Shown: positions 28,061 through 36,376 of the stretch, one piece after another
Position numbering within the stretch: position 1 is the stretch's first letter
Layout: each line of letters opens with the position of its first letter
Assembly (NCBI RefSeq): GCF_010093225.1
Contig: NZ_PDWM01000001.1
Span: forward strand, 124,001-188,000
DNA length: 64,000 nt
From: Pseudoxanthomonas koreensis
Lineage (GTDB): Bacteria; Pseudomonadota; Gammaproteobacteria; Xanthomonadales; Xanthomonadaceae
Direction: 5' to 3'
Made by a program: the position numbers and the translations under genes
The notes under the pieces: model-generated
The model's input: the letters and a program-made list of their open reading frames with translations, nothing else
Databases searched by the model: none
What the model was told of the DNA's origin: nothing

Positions 28061-30682
28061 TTATCGGAGCGAAAGCGCCACCATCGCCAGGGTGGCCAAT
28101 GCCACCAGCGGCAGCACGCTGATCGACACCGCCAGCACGCCGCGGCGCATGCGCGTTCCCGCCATGGCCGCCGCGCCGCCGGCCAGTGAGACCAGCCACC
28201 AGGCCATGCCGACCAGCAGCAGCAACACCGAAACCAGCACCGCCGGCAGTTGCGACGGTGTGAAGTCGTCGGCTTCGAGCCAGTCCAGGCGGAACCCGAG
28301 CGCGACCATCGCCAGCACGCAGAACAGCGTCATCGGCACCAGCGCCAGCCCGTAGGCGCGGCGCATGTCCTGCGGCGCGGCGTGGTGGCCGAGCCAGGCC
28401 AGCGTCGCCTGCAGCAACCAGGACAGGAACAGCCAGCGCAGGCCCAGCCCGATCAGCCCGAGCGCCATCATGCCCAGCGCCAACGCCAGCGGCCCGGAGA
28501 ACAGCAGGTGCCCGCGCTCCAGCAGCACTTCGGCGAGCACGGCGCATGCGCCGGTCGCCAGGCCCGCCGCCATCCCGCTGGTGGCCAGCCGCAGCGCCGC
28601 GGTGGCGCGCGGCCGGTACAGCATCCCCGCGACCAGCCAGTGCTTGCGCCGCCACCACAGCAGTGCAAGCGATGCCAGGGCCAGCCCCAGGGCGGCCGCC
28701 GGCCAGGCCCAGTCGACAGGGCGGGTGCCGAAGATCTGCCAGCGAGCCTCCAGATCCACGTCGTAATACAGCAGCTCACGCACCTTCAGCAGGTCTTCGC
28801 GCACTCGCGCATAGTCCGCGGCGGGCACCTGGTCGGCCATCCGCCGCCACTCGGCGACGATGACCAGCCGGCCCTCGGCGTCCACCGAGACATGCCGGTC
28901 GAAGCGGAACCACGGGTTCTCCACCCGCTCGTGCTCGTCGGCGATGGTCCAGCCCTGCGGGTGCCGGCTGCGCACGGTGTGCCGCCCGAAGCGCGGCCCG
29001 CCCAGAGCCAGCGGCAGCTGCCGCTGCGCCTCGGCCAGCCGTGGCGTCCAGTCCAGCAGCTGGAACGGGACGATGCCGAAGACCTTGCCCTCGTCCTTGC
29101 TGTTCCAGCGCAACCGGTAGCGTTCGCCTACCACCGCCTCCTCGCCCTCCTCGCGCAGGACCGGGTCGCCGTCGCCCTGCAGGTCGTCGTAGTAACCACG
29201 CATGTAGGCCAGATAGCCCTCGCCGACCTTGGCCGCGCCCTGGTCGCGGAAACGGTCGCGGATGCCTTCCGCATAGGAAGGCCGGTAGCGGGTGTCCACC
29301 TGGAACCCGGCCTCCGAGTATGGCGGCTCGTCGGCGAAATCCAGTTGTTGCTCCACCTCGACCTGCGGCAGTCCGGGGAACGGATACGGGATCGTGGCCA
29401 GTGCGTCCGTGCCCGCGATCACCGGCAGACCGACGCCAAAGCCCAGCGGCGCGCGCGCGTCCAGCGGACCGCTCTCGCGGTCGCGGGTAGCGTCGATCCA
29501 GGCCTCGCCCTGCGGCAGGTGCGCGCGGACCACGACATGGTCGAAGGCCAGCGGACTGGGCAGGCGTTCGGCGGTGCGCGCGCGCAGCGCGGTGTTGACC
29601 AGCACGGGCTCCGCGCGGATCCCTGCTTCGCGCAGCAGCGCGACCAGCAGCTGCGACTTGTCCTTGCAGTCGCCGAAGCGGCGCTTCGCCACCAGTTCCG
29701 GGGGATTCGGCGCGTGCGAGTTCAGCCCCATGTCCAGGCCGGTGTAGCGCACCTCGCCCTGCACGAACGCCACCGCCCGCTCCAGCGAGCCTACCGGATC
29801 GCCTACGGCGAGGTCCAGTTGCGCGGCCAGCTCCGCCGCCAGCGCGCGGTCGGAGAAACGGCCGGGAAACAGCGGCGACGCCCAGGCGGCCACGTCCTCC
29901 CAGCCTGCGGCGGTGGTGACTTCGACGCGCGAGAGCAAAGCATGACCATCGGGCACCGAGGCTTCGTCCGCGCTGGCGGCCACGTCGCGGCCATGGATCC
30001 GCAGCCAGCGCAGCCCGCCTTCCACGCCCTCGTCCTGCTCGAAGCCTGGCTCGGGCGCACGCAGGCGCAGCGGCATCGCGCCGGGATGGCGCACGCGGAT
30101 CTCGCGCAGCGCCACCGGCACGCCGTAACGCGGCGTCCAGTAATCGTGGTAGCCACGCCCGAACACCGGGTTGTAGCCGTGGATGGTGTAGCGGTACTCG
30201 ACCCGGTCGCCGACGCGGATGTCGGGAATGGTCACCGCCAGGGTGCGGCTGCCGTCCATCAGGCCCGCCTCCAGGCCGGATTCGCGCCGCAACAGCTCGA
30301 TCCGCGAGTCGCCGAGCCGGTCGATGCGCGCATCGCCGCGCCGCAGCTCGACCGCATGCAGCACCAGCTGCTGGTAGGCCGGCTGGTAGTCCACCTGGAA
30401 CTGGCCGGCACTGGCCAGCCCGCGCTCGTGGGCGACGTCGTAGGCGACGCGGCGACTCCACGCCGGCCGCGCCGCCGCCAGGTCCACCTGGTCGAGCACC
30501 AGCAGGTAGCGCAGTCCGTCGGAGGCATCCTGTGGCGTGCTGCCTTCCAGCAACGTTTCCAGTGCGGGTGGCCGCGCATCGACCTCGACCCTGTAGTCCG
30601 CGGCCACCGCATGCATGCCCACGGCCGCCAGCAGGCCGCCCGTCGCCTGCGCCAGCCGGCGCAGCCAGTTCCCGTTGCGCAT
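28061..30682 (-). CDS. DUF3857/transglutaminase-like protein with C-terminal membrane domain
   Basis: The protein has 873 residues. A signal sequence (residues about 1-27) is followed by a DUF3857 domain (TIPDIRVGDRVEYRYTIHGY) and a transglutaminase-like core whose triad can be read as Cys339 (RRFGDCKDKSQLL), His382 (FDHVVV) and Asp397 (WIDATRD). Residues about 650-873 form six or more membrane helices, a Yip1-like tail. The catalytic part would face the periplasm. Many relatives lack the membrane tail, so this is a fused form. It may cross-link or cleave envelope peptides, but no substrate is known. It follows gcdH by 51 bp on the same strand. Confidence 0.78.
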   Translation of the reverse strand: MRNGNWLRRLAQATGGLLAAVGMHAVAADYRVEVDARPPALETLLEGSTPQDASDGLRYLLVLDQVDLAAARPAWSRRVAYDVAHERGLASAGQFQVDYQPAYQQLVLHAVELRRGDARIDRLGDSRIELLRRESGLEAGLMDGSRTLAVTIPDIRVGDRVEYRYTIHGYNPVFGRGYHDYWTPRYGVPVALREIRVRHPGAMPLRLRAPEPGFEQDEGVEGGLRWLRIHGRDVAASADEASVPDGHALLSRVEVTTAAGWEDVAAWASPLFPGRFSDRALAAELAAQLDLAVGDPVGSLERAVAFVQGEVRYTGLDMGLNSHAPNPPELVAKRRFGDCKDKSQLLVALLREAGIRAEPVLVNTALRARTAERLPSPLAFDHVVVRAHLPQGEAWIDATRDRESGPLDARAPLGFGVGLPVIAGTDALATIPYPFPGLPQVEVEQQLDFADEPPYSEAGFQVDTRYRPSYAEGIRDRFRDQGAAKVGEGYLAYMRGYYDDLQGDGDPVLREEGEEAVVGERYRLRWNSKDEGKVFGIVPFQLLDWTPRLAEAQRQLPLALGGPRFGRHTVRSRHPQGWTIADEHERVENPWFRFDRHVSVDAEGRLVIVAEWRRMADQVPAADYARVREDLLKVRELLYYDVDLEARWQIFGTRPVDWAWPAAALGLALASLALLWWRRKHWLVAGMLYRPRATAALRLATSGMAAGLATGACAVLAEVLLERGHLLFSGPLALALGMMALGLIGLGLRWLFLSWLLQATLAWLGHHAAPQDMRRAYGLALVPMTLFCVLAMVALGFRLDWLEADDFTPSQLPAVLVSVLLLLVGMAWWLVSLAGGAAAMAGTRMRRGVLAVSISVLPLVALATLAMVALSLR

Positions 30683-30733
30683 ACTCCCCCTGTGTCCCCG
30701 TCCCTTTCCCGGTCCGCGCCTTTCCCCGCGGGC

Positions 30734-31897
30734 TCAGAACGCGTTGATGCCGGTCAGTTCGCGGCCGATCACCAGCTGGTGCACAGTCTCGGTGCCCTCG
30801 TAGGTGATCACCGATTCCAGGTTCAGCGCGTGGCGGATCGCGGCGTGCTCGGTGGTGATGCCGGCGCCGCCGAGCAGGTCGCGGCATTCGCGGGCGATGT
30901 CGATGGCCATGCGGCAGTTGTTCCACTTGGCCAGCGAGACCTGCGACGGCTGCATCGTGCCGGCGTCCTTGAGCCGGCCCAGCTGCAGCACCAGCAGCTG
31001 CGCCAGGGTGATCCGGCGGGCCATTTCGGCCAGCTTGATCTGCGCGCTCTGGGTCGCCGCCACCGGGCGGCCGAACAGGATCCGCTCCTTGCTGTAGTTC
31101 AGCGCCTCGTCCAGGCAGGCGATCGCCGCGCCGACCGGCCCCCAGGTGATGCCGTAGCGGGCCTGGGTCAGGCAGCCCAGCGGCCCCTTGAGCCCCTTCA
31201 CGTTCGGCAGGCGGCTGGAATCGGGCACGCGCACGTTGTCGAAGAACAGCGACGAGGTCACCGACGCGCGCAGCGACATCTTGTGCTTGATCTCCTGGGC
31301 GGTGAAGCCGGGCATGCCCTTCTCCACCACGAAGCCCTGGATGCCTTCGTCGGTCTGCGCCCAGACGATGGCGATGTCGGCCAGGTTGCCGTTGGTGATC
31401 CACATCTTGGAGCCGTTGATCACCCAGTCGCCGCCGTCCTTGCGCGCATGGGTCTTCATGTTGGCCGGATCCGAACCGCCGTGCGGCTCGGTCAGGCCGA
31501 AGCAGCCGATCACCTTGCCTGCGGCCATGTCCGGCAGCCAGCGGCGGCGCTGTTCCTCGCTGCCGTAGGCGAAGATCGGGTACATGCACAGCGAGGACTG
31601 CACGCTGACGAAGCTGCGGATGCCGCTGTCGCCGCGCTCGAGTTCCTGGCAGATCAGGCCGTAGCTGACCGCGTTGAGGCCGGCGCAGCCGTACTCCTCG
31701 GGCAGCGAGGAGCCAAGCAGGCCGAGCGAGGCGATCTCCGGCACCAGTTCCTTCGGGAAGCGGCCCTGGTCGAAGGCGTCGCCGATGATCGGGATGACCC
31801 GCTCGTCGGTGAAACGGGCCACCGCCTCCTGCACGGCGCGCTCCTCTTCGGTGAGCAGGGAACGCACGTCAAACAGGTCGTAGGGCGACAGGGCCAT
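30734..31897 (-). CDS. gcdH: Acyl-CoA dehydrogenase, glutaryl-CoA type
   Basis: The protein has 387 residues. The start MALSPYDLFDVRSLLTEEER, the FAD/substrate loop CFGLTEPHGGSDPANMKTHA, and ARYGITWGPVGAAIACLDEA, which matches GcdH closely, all support a glutaryl-CoA dehydrogenase. The catalytic glutamate is in ITYEGTETVHQLVIGREL. It converts glutaryl-CoA to crotonyl-CoA in lysine and tryptophan breakdown. The start ATG 31897 is close to a gene-free, repeat-rich region. Confidence 0.9.
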   Translation of the reverse strand: MALSPYDLFDVRSLLTEEERAVQEAVARFTDERVIPIIGDAFDQGRFPKELVPEIASLGLLGSSLPEEYGCAGLNAVSYGLICQELERGDSGIRSFVSVQSSLCMYPIFAYGSEEQRRRWLPDMAAGKVIGCFGLTEPHGGSDPANMKTHARKDGGDWVINGSKMWITNGNLADIAIVWAQTDEGIQGFVVEKGMPGFTAQEIKHKMSLRASVTSSLFFDNVRVPDSSRLPNVKGLKGPLGCLTQARYGITWGPVGAAIACLDEALNYSKERILFGRPVAATQSAQIKLAEMARRITLAQLLVLQLGRLKDAGTMQPSQVSLAKWNNCRMAIDIARECRDLLGGAGITTEHAAIRHALNLESVITYEGTETVHQLVIGRELTGINAF

Positions 31898-32045
31898 GGC
31901 AGGAACCGGATGCGGAGGATGCCGGCGATTGTATCGGGCCGGCCCGGGATATGGAGATGGATAGCCCGGAAACGACACAAAAAAGGGTTTTTCTCCAGGC
32001 GAGGAGGAAAGCAGGAGCGGCAGCTTGGGCGGGGGGCGCCGCAGC

Positions 32046-32105
32046 CGGATGCATTTACAGCACGGGCTCTGGCGCGGCCGCCCCGTGCGGATGCATTTAC
32101 AGCAC
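32046..32105. repeat. 18-bp exact direct repeat, CGGATGCATTTACAGCAC
   Basis: The copies are at 32046-32063 and 32088-32105, 42 bp apart. Each is followed by a similar GGCTC(T/C)GG, so the similarity reaches about 27 bp. Each copy contains ATGCAT. The role is unknown. Confidence 0.85.
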
Positions 32106-32127
32106 TGGCTCCGGTGGGGGCCGCCGC

Positions 32128-32221
32128 ACCTTGGGTATATGGCCCACCCTTCGGGACGACATCCTGTCTTTACGAAGGGCCGTGGCACATCCATGTGCCA
32201 CTTGGGCCATATACCCAAGGT
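32128..32221. repeat. Nested-hairpin element A
   Basis: The outer arms ACCTTGGGTATATGGCCCA (32128-32146) and its exact complement (32203-32221) enclose CCCTTCG / CGAAGGG (32147-32153, 32173-32179) and GTGGCACAT-CC-ATGTGCCAC (32182-32201). The inner hairpin core GGCACAT-NN-ATGTGCC recurs in element B at 32548-32565. Confidence 0.85.
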
Positions 32222-32308
32222 ACGGCGTCCTTCGCGAACTTTGAGGACGTGGCTTCTATTGGCCTGCGGCAAAGCAGACGCTGCCAGAGCAGCATGGCGA
32301 TGTGCTTT

Positions 32309-32410
32309 CGTAGAGCGGGGCTTGCCCCGCTGCTCTTTGCCGTCGCCTATCAATCCGATCCCCGCATCAACGGACGCCCAGCAAAGCAGCGGGGCAAGCC
32401 CCGCTCCACG
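32309..32410. repeat. Paired GTAG-type repeat, GTAGAGC subtype
   Basis: CGTAGAGCGGGGCTTGCCCC starts the left arm (32309-32333). The right arm (32386-32410) is its complement with one mismatch (CCACG for CTACG). Each arm is also a hairpin in itself. Confidence 0.85.
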
Positions 32411-32524
32411 AGAGCCGCGCGGTCTGATCGGGATGCGCGAAGGCATGCGCCAACAGGGTCAACTGCGCCATGCGGTTCGATCGGGGCGGACGAAGCGATG
32501 ACCCCAACAACGCGACAGGACGTC

Positions 32525-32622
32525 GTTCTGTCGCATTGGGGGTCGAGCGGCACATGGATGTGCCGCGCTCGCGAACTGAGGCAGGACGCCGACGTGAGCG
32601 ACGACCCCCAGTGCGGCAGAAC
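32525..32622. repeat. Nested-hairpin element B
   Basis: The outer arms (32525-32545 and 32602-32622) match at 19 of 21 positions; both mismatches would be G.U pairs in RNA of the plus strand. The inner hairpin GCGGCACAT-GG-ATGTGCCGC (32547-32566) matches element A in its core but has the opposite loop orientation (GG versus CC). Confidence 0.8.
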
Positions 32623-32711
32623 GGCGGCCCCCTCCGAAGCCCGCACACGCACACGCTTTGGCCTTTCGCGTTTCGCCTTCCCCCGCCCCCCTTATCCGGC
32701 AACGAACCAGA

Positions 32712-32739
32712 AGAAAGGCCGGCAAAAGCCGGCCTTTCT
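32712..32739 (-). terminator. Intrinsic terminator of the glycine-zipper gene
   Basis: AGAAAGGCCGGC, loop of four bases, GCCGGCCTTTCT, followed on the minus strand by TTCTGG. It starts 25 bp after the stop of the minus-strand gene. The stem is symmetric and may also act in the other direction. Confidence 0.85.
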
Positions 32740-32764
32740 CTCTTCCAGGTGCGCGGTCCGCGGC

Positions 32765-33583
32765 CTACTGCTTCGAACCCTCGGCCTCCAGCGCGGCGGT
32801 CGAGGTCACTACCTGGCCGTCCACCACCGGCAGGCGGTCGGTTTCCGGCTTGCGGTCCAGGCGCAGGGTGCCTTCGCGGTCGTTGTAGCGGTAGGTCACG
32901 TCGTAGCCGACGACCTTGTCGGTGTTGCCCATCGCCACCCGGGTGCCCGGCTTGCTGGCCATGCGCATGGTGCCGGTGGTGCCGTCGGCGTTGCGGTAGG
33001 TCACGTTGTAGCCGGTGACCTTGCTCGACTCGGACACCGCCTGCTCGGTGTGGCACTGGCGCTCGGTGCGGGTGACGACCTTGCCGCCCACGTGGCGCTT
33101 GTCGACCTGGTTGCCGATCACGCCACCGGCGACCGCGCCGGCCGCGGTGGCGACCTTCTTGCCGCTGCCGCCGCCGATCTGGTTGCCGAGCAGGCCGCCG
33201 ATCACGGTGCCGGCGACGGTGCCACCGACGTTGCCGTCCTTCTCCGGCAGGCGCTCCTCCACCACCACGTCCTCGCACACTTCCTTGGGCACGGTGGTCT
33301 GGGTGGTCTCGCGCACCGGCTCGGTGCCGATCACGGTGGCGTAGAGCTTTTCCTTCTGCGTCACCGGCTCGACCTTGACGATGTCGGCGTACTGCAGGGT
33401 ATCGACGGGCAGCGCGTCGTCGGCCACCGGCGCGGCATCGTCGGCGGCCAGCGCCGGATCGGACGGAGCCGCGGCAATGACCGGCTCGGGCTGGCGGTCG
33501 CGGTTGTTCATGAAGGCTGCGGTGGCGATGCCCCCGACCAGCAGGGCACCGGCAGCGATCAGTACGGTAGTGGCTTGCTTCAT
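32765..33583 (-). CDS. Glycine-zipper 2TM domain protein, membrane associated
   Basis: The protein has 272 residues. An N-terminal hydrophobic segment (TTVLIAAGALLVGGIATAAF) anchors or exports it. After an acidic linker (about 38-60), residues about 115-160 form a glycine-zipper hairpin (GTVAGTVIGGLLGNQIGGGS, then AGAVAGGVIGNQV). The C-terminal part has two related beta-strand segments, VTGYNVTYRNADG and VVGYDVTYRYNDREG, so it carries an internal repeat. Glycine-zipper proteins of this sort sit in the outer membrane or envelope, and no enzyme activity is expected. Confidence 0.82.
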   Translation of the reverse strand: MKQATTVLIAAGALLVGGIATAAFMNNRDRQPEPVIAAAPSDPALAADDAAPVADDALPVDTLQYADIVKVEPVTQKEKLYATVIGTEPVRETTQTTVPKEVCEDVVVEERLPEKDGNVGGTVAGTVIGGLLGNQIGGGSGKKVATAAGAVAGGVIGNQVDKRHVGGKVVTRTERQCHTEQAVSESSKVTGYNVTYRNADGTTGTMRMASKPGTRVAMGNTDKVVGYDVTYRYNDREGTLRLDRKPETDRLPVVDGQVVTSTAALEAEGSKQ

Positions 33584-33756
33584 GGTCTGGGCTCCTCGCG
33601 GGCGGTCCCCGCTGCTTGTGGCCGGATTGCATCATGGCAAACCTGAACAGGAGCAGGAATGCCGCGGCAAGGCATCCATCGCGACAGCACACACCGGCAT
33701 GCTACACGCGCGCCATGCTAGTTTTCCGCGAAAGCCCCCCTGCGAGCCGAAACGCC

Positions 33757-33981
33757 ATGCCCAGTCCCGTCCTGCTGACCTTCATGCAATGGGCACGCGG
33801 CCTGCGGTTCCCGACCCTGTTCAAGCTGACCGCGGCGCTGTTCGCGGTGAACCTGCTGCTGCCCGACCCGATCCCGTTCGTCGACGAACTGGCGTTCGGC
33901 CTGGCCACCCTGCTGCTGGCCAACTGGAAGCGGCGCAAGGAACCCGGCGCGCCGGCGCTGCCGGACGAAAGCCGGCGCTGA
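33757..33981 (+). CDS. Small membrane-associated protein, DUF6116-like
   Basis: The protein has about 74 residues. The core LRFPTLFKLTAALFAVNLLL followed by PDPIPFVDELAFGLATLLLA and NWKRRKE matches a small Xanthomonadaceae family with one or two hydrophobic helices and a basic tail. I prefer ATG 33757; ATG 33715 would add 14 residues that look non-conserved. The function is unknown. The TatD gene follows 28 bp downstream, so they may be co-transcribed. Confidence 0.7.
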   Translation: MPSPVLLTFMQWARGLRFPTLFKLTAALFAVNLLLPDPIPFVDELAFGLATLLLANWKRRKEPGAPALPDESRR

Positions 33982-34009
33982 CGGCGCGGTCGCATCCCGC
34001 CGGCCCGAC

Positions 34010-34795
34010 ATGGACCTGGTCGACAGCCACTGCCACCTGGACGCGGAGGAGTTCGACGCCGACCGCGAGGCGGTGGTGGCGCGGGCGCGCGCCGCCGGGG
34101 TCGCCCGCCAGGTCGTGCCGGCAGTGACCGCGGCCAGCTGGCCGAAGCTGCGCCAGGTCTGCCGCGCCGCGCCGGGGCTGTACCCGGCCTATGGCCTGCA
34201 TCCCACCTTCCTCGCCGCGCACCGGCCGGCGCACCTGGACGAGCTGCGCGACTGGGTCGAACGCGAGCAGCCGCTGGCGATCGGCGAATGCGGGCTGGAC
34301 TACTTCGTCGAGGGCCTCGATCCACGGGCGCAGGCACTGTATTTCGAGGGCCAGTTGCGGCTGGCGCGCGACACCGGCCTGCCGCTGGTCGTGCATGCGC
34401 GGCGGGCCGTGGATGCGGTGACCGCCGCGATCCACCGCATCGGTGGCGGCAGCGGTCTGCGCGGCGTGGTGCACAGTTTTTCCGGCAGCCCGGAGCAGGC
34501 CCGGCAGCTGTGGAAGCTGGGTTTCCTGGTCGGCCTGGGCGGGCCGCTGACCTACGAACGCGCGCAGCGCCTGCGCCGGCTGGTGGCGGCGATGCCGCTG
34601 GAGTTCCTGCTGCTGGAAACCGATGCCCCCGACCAGCCCGACGCCGGCATCCGCGGCCAGCGCAACGAACCCGCGCGCCTGCCCACCGTGCTGGAGACGG
34701 TGGCGATGCTGCGCGACCAGGACCCCACGGAAATCGCCGCCGCCACCAGCGCCAACGCCGAACGCCTGTTCGCCCTGCCGCCGGCTCCCCTGTAG
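34010..34795 (+). CDS. TatD family metal-dependent hydrolase
   Basis: The protein has 261 residues. The N-terminal DSHCHLD (His7, His9) is the first metal-binding motif, followed by GECGLDYF, VVHARRA, GVVHSFSG and LLLETDAPDQP, which together complete the TatD TIM-barrel metal site. Family members are 3'-5' exonucleases or D-aminoacyl-tRNA deacylase-like enzymes in the cytoplasm. It resembles the shorter YjjV group. Its stop codon TAG is part of the GTAG repeat that follows. Confidence 0.9.
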   Translation: MDLVDSHCHLDAEEFDADREAVVARARAAGVARQVVPAVTAASWPKLRQVCRAAPGLYPAYGLHPTFLAAHRPAHLDELRDWVEREQPLAIGECGLDYFVEGLDPRAQALYFEGQLRLARDTGLPLVVHARRAVDAVTAAIHRIGGGSGLRGVVHSFSGSPEQARQLWKLGFLVGLGGPLTYERAQRLRRLVAAMPLEFLLLETDAPDQPDAGIRGQRNEPARLPTVLETVAMLRDQDPTEIAAATSANAERLFALPPAPL

Positions 34796-34926
34796 GAGCC
34801 CACTTCAGGGGGCGACCCGATTCCGTGGGGAGGCGCTGCGTTCAACGCGAACACCCCCGGAGGGGCCGCGTTGAACGCCGCGCGTTCCGGCGTTCGTCGG
34901 GTCGCCCCCTGAAGTGGGCTCCTACA
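34791..34926. repeat. Paired GTAG-type repeat with nested 12-bp inverted repeat
   Basis: The 30-bp perfect arms (34791-34820 and 34897-34926) begin TGTAGGAGCCCACTTCAGGG. Inside lie GCGTTCAACGCG (34838-34849) and its complement CGCGTTGAACGC (34867-34878). The TAG of the left head ends the TatD gene and the TAG of the right head, read on the minus strand, ends tcdA. It can act as a terminator for both. Confidence 0.88.
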
Positions 34927-35716
34927 ATGAGCGGTTCTTCAGCAGGATCTCGAGGGCCTTGCCGGCGGCGGCGAAGGCGAATGCGCCGGTGATGTGCGTG
35001 GCCGCGCCCAGGCCGGCGCCGCAGTCCAGCTTCAGCGCCGCGTCGGCGCCCAGCTGCGGGCGCAGGCCGCAGACGCTGCCGTCGGCCTGCGGGTACTTGA
35101 CGTTCTCCAGCGAGTACACCGCCGGCACGCCGAAGTAGCGCTGCGCGTTCTTCGGGAAGTTGAACTCGCCGCGCAGCTTCTTGCGCACCAGCGCCAGCAT
35201 CGCGTCGTGCTCGGTGCGCGAAAGGTCGCGCACGCGCACCAGGGTCGCATCGGTGCGCCCGCCGGCGGAACCCACAGTCAGCACCGGTTGCTTGCGCCGC
35301 CGGCACCAGGCGATCGCCTCGACCTTGGTGCGGAAGCTGTCGCAGGCGTCGATCACCAGGTCGAAGCCGCCACCGAGCAGCTCCTCGAGGTTGGCCCCTG
35401 TGAGGAACGCCGGCACCGGGCGCGCCTCGATCGCCGGGTTGATCGCGCGGCAGCGCTCGGCCATCGCCTCTGCCTTGTTCCGGCCGTACTGGCCGGCGAG
35501 CGCCGGCAACTGGCGGTTGGTGTTGGACACGCACACGTCGTCGGCGTCCACCAGGTCCAGGGCGCCGACGGCCGAGCGCGCCAGCGCCTCGGCCACCCAC
35601 GAGCCCACGCCACCCAGGCCGACCACCGCGACCCGCCGCGTGGCCAGCCATTCCGCCGCGCCACGGCCGTAGAGCCGGTCGATGCCGGCGAAGCGTTCGA
35701 GCAGGGATGCATCCAT
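34922..35716 (-). CDS. tcdA: tRNA cyclic N6-threonylcarbamoyladenosine dehydratase
   Basis: The protein has 264 residues. TcdA (CsdL/YgdL) is an E1-like enzyme that uses ATP to cyclise t6A at position 37 of ANN-decoding tRNAs. The nucleotide-binding loop is VVGLGGVGSWVAEAL (Gly33-Ser39), with DLVDADDVCVSNTNRQ next, then DACDSFRTKV. A C-terminal hydrophobic helix is present (GAFAFAAAGKALEILL). The stop codon falls in the GTAG repeat. It is convergent with the TatD gene. Confidence 0.93.
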   Translation of the reverse strand: MDASLLERFAGIDRLYGRGAAEWLATRRVAVVGLGGVGSWVAEALARSAVGALDLVDADDVCVSNTNRQLPALAGQYGRNKAEAMAERCRAINPAIEARPVPAFLTGANLEELLGGGFDLVIDACDSFRTKVEAIAWCRRRKQPVLTVGSAGGRTDATLVRVRDLSRTEHDAMLALVRKKLRGEFNFPKNAQRYFGVPAVYSLENVKYPQADGSVCGLRPQLGADAALKLDCGAGLGAATHITGAFAFAAAGKALEILLKNRSL

Positions 35717-35797
35717 CCGCGCATTCTAGCGGGCGTGCATTGCCGGGCGCCGCCGCCCTATCATCTTCGCCACCCACCACCGCACGGAGCCCGCCGC

Positions 35798-36232
35798 ATG
35801 GCCAGCCAGGAACCCCGCCGCCCGAGCAACGCCGGACGCTACCTGTTCCTGTTCCTGCTCGGCCTGGTGGTCGGTGCAATCGCCGCGGTGATGGGCCTGC
35901 GCGCGCTGCAGGCACGCGCCGATCCCTTCCCCGACGCGCTGATGAACGTCATGGCGCACCAGGGGGGCGCACTGCGCAATGCAGCCAAGGCCAACCGCTG
36001 CAGCACCAGCGACAGCCTGCCGCGGCTGCACTCGCTGCGCGCACTGGCCAACGACCTGGAGCCTGCGTTCCCCGGCCTCACCGACGACACCCGCTTCGGC
36101 ACCGCCGCCAGCGGCCTGCGCGCGGTGCTCGACGAAGCGCTCGCCACCCCGCCGCAGGACTGCGCGCAGCTGGCCACGCTCAACGAGCGCATCGGCGAAG
36201 GCTGCAAGGCCTGCCACCGCGATTTCCGCTGA
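35798..36232 (+). CDS. Membrane-anchored cytochrome c'-like protein
   Basis: The protein has 144 residues. One N-terminal transmembrane helix (YLFLFLLGLVVGAIAAVMGL, about residues 14-33) anchors a periplasmic four-helix domain. The heme c site is CKACH (Cys136, Cys139, His140) at the very C-terminus, the position seen in class II cytochromes (c' type). Unlike typical cytochrome c', it keeps a membrane anchor. The role could be electron transfer or NO/peroxide binding. It is divergent from tcdA with an 81-bp gap. Confidence 0.75.
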   Translation: MASQEPRRPSNAGRYLFLFLLGLVVGAIAAVMGLRALQARADPFPDALMNVMAHQGGALRNAAKANRCSTSDSLPRLHSLRALANDLEPAFPGLTDDTRFGTAASGLRAVLDEALATPPQDCAQLATLNERIGEGCKACHRDFR

Positions 36233-36376
36233 ACCGCGGCTGATACCGCGGCCTCGCATCGCGCACGCCGCCACGCCCGGTTGGCGTGGCGTTCACGCCT
36301 GCCGAAACAGGATGGCCACAACGCAACCGCGTACCTGGCCGTCACGGTCGCCATTCGTCACCAAGGAGAGCAAACG

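Larger units (their letters stand above)
31898..32764. other. 867-bp gene-free region rich in structured repeats
   Basis: No credible protein gene is seen on either strand. The stretch holds an 18-bp direct repeat (32046, 32088), two nested-hairpin elements (32128-32221 and 32525-32622) that share an inner hairpin, a GTAG pair (32309-32410) and a terminator (32712-32739). It separates gcdH from the glycine-zipper gene, both on the minus strand. It may also hold the gcdH promoter near 31900-32040, which I could not pin down. Confidence 0.75.

Noticed and set aside
31898-32764. Remnant insertion sequence
   Set aside because: No transposase fragment or target-site duplication is visible; only hairpins and direct repeats are seen.
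28250-33646. A very long open frame antisense to the transglutaminase-like and gcdH genes
   Set aside because: High GC makes antisense frames open; the translation is low-complexity and the opposite strand encodes clear families.
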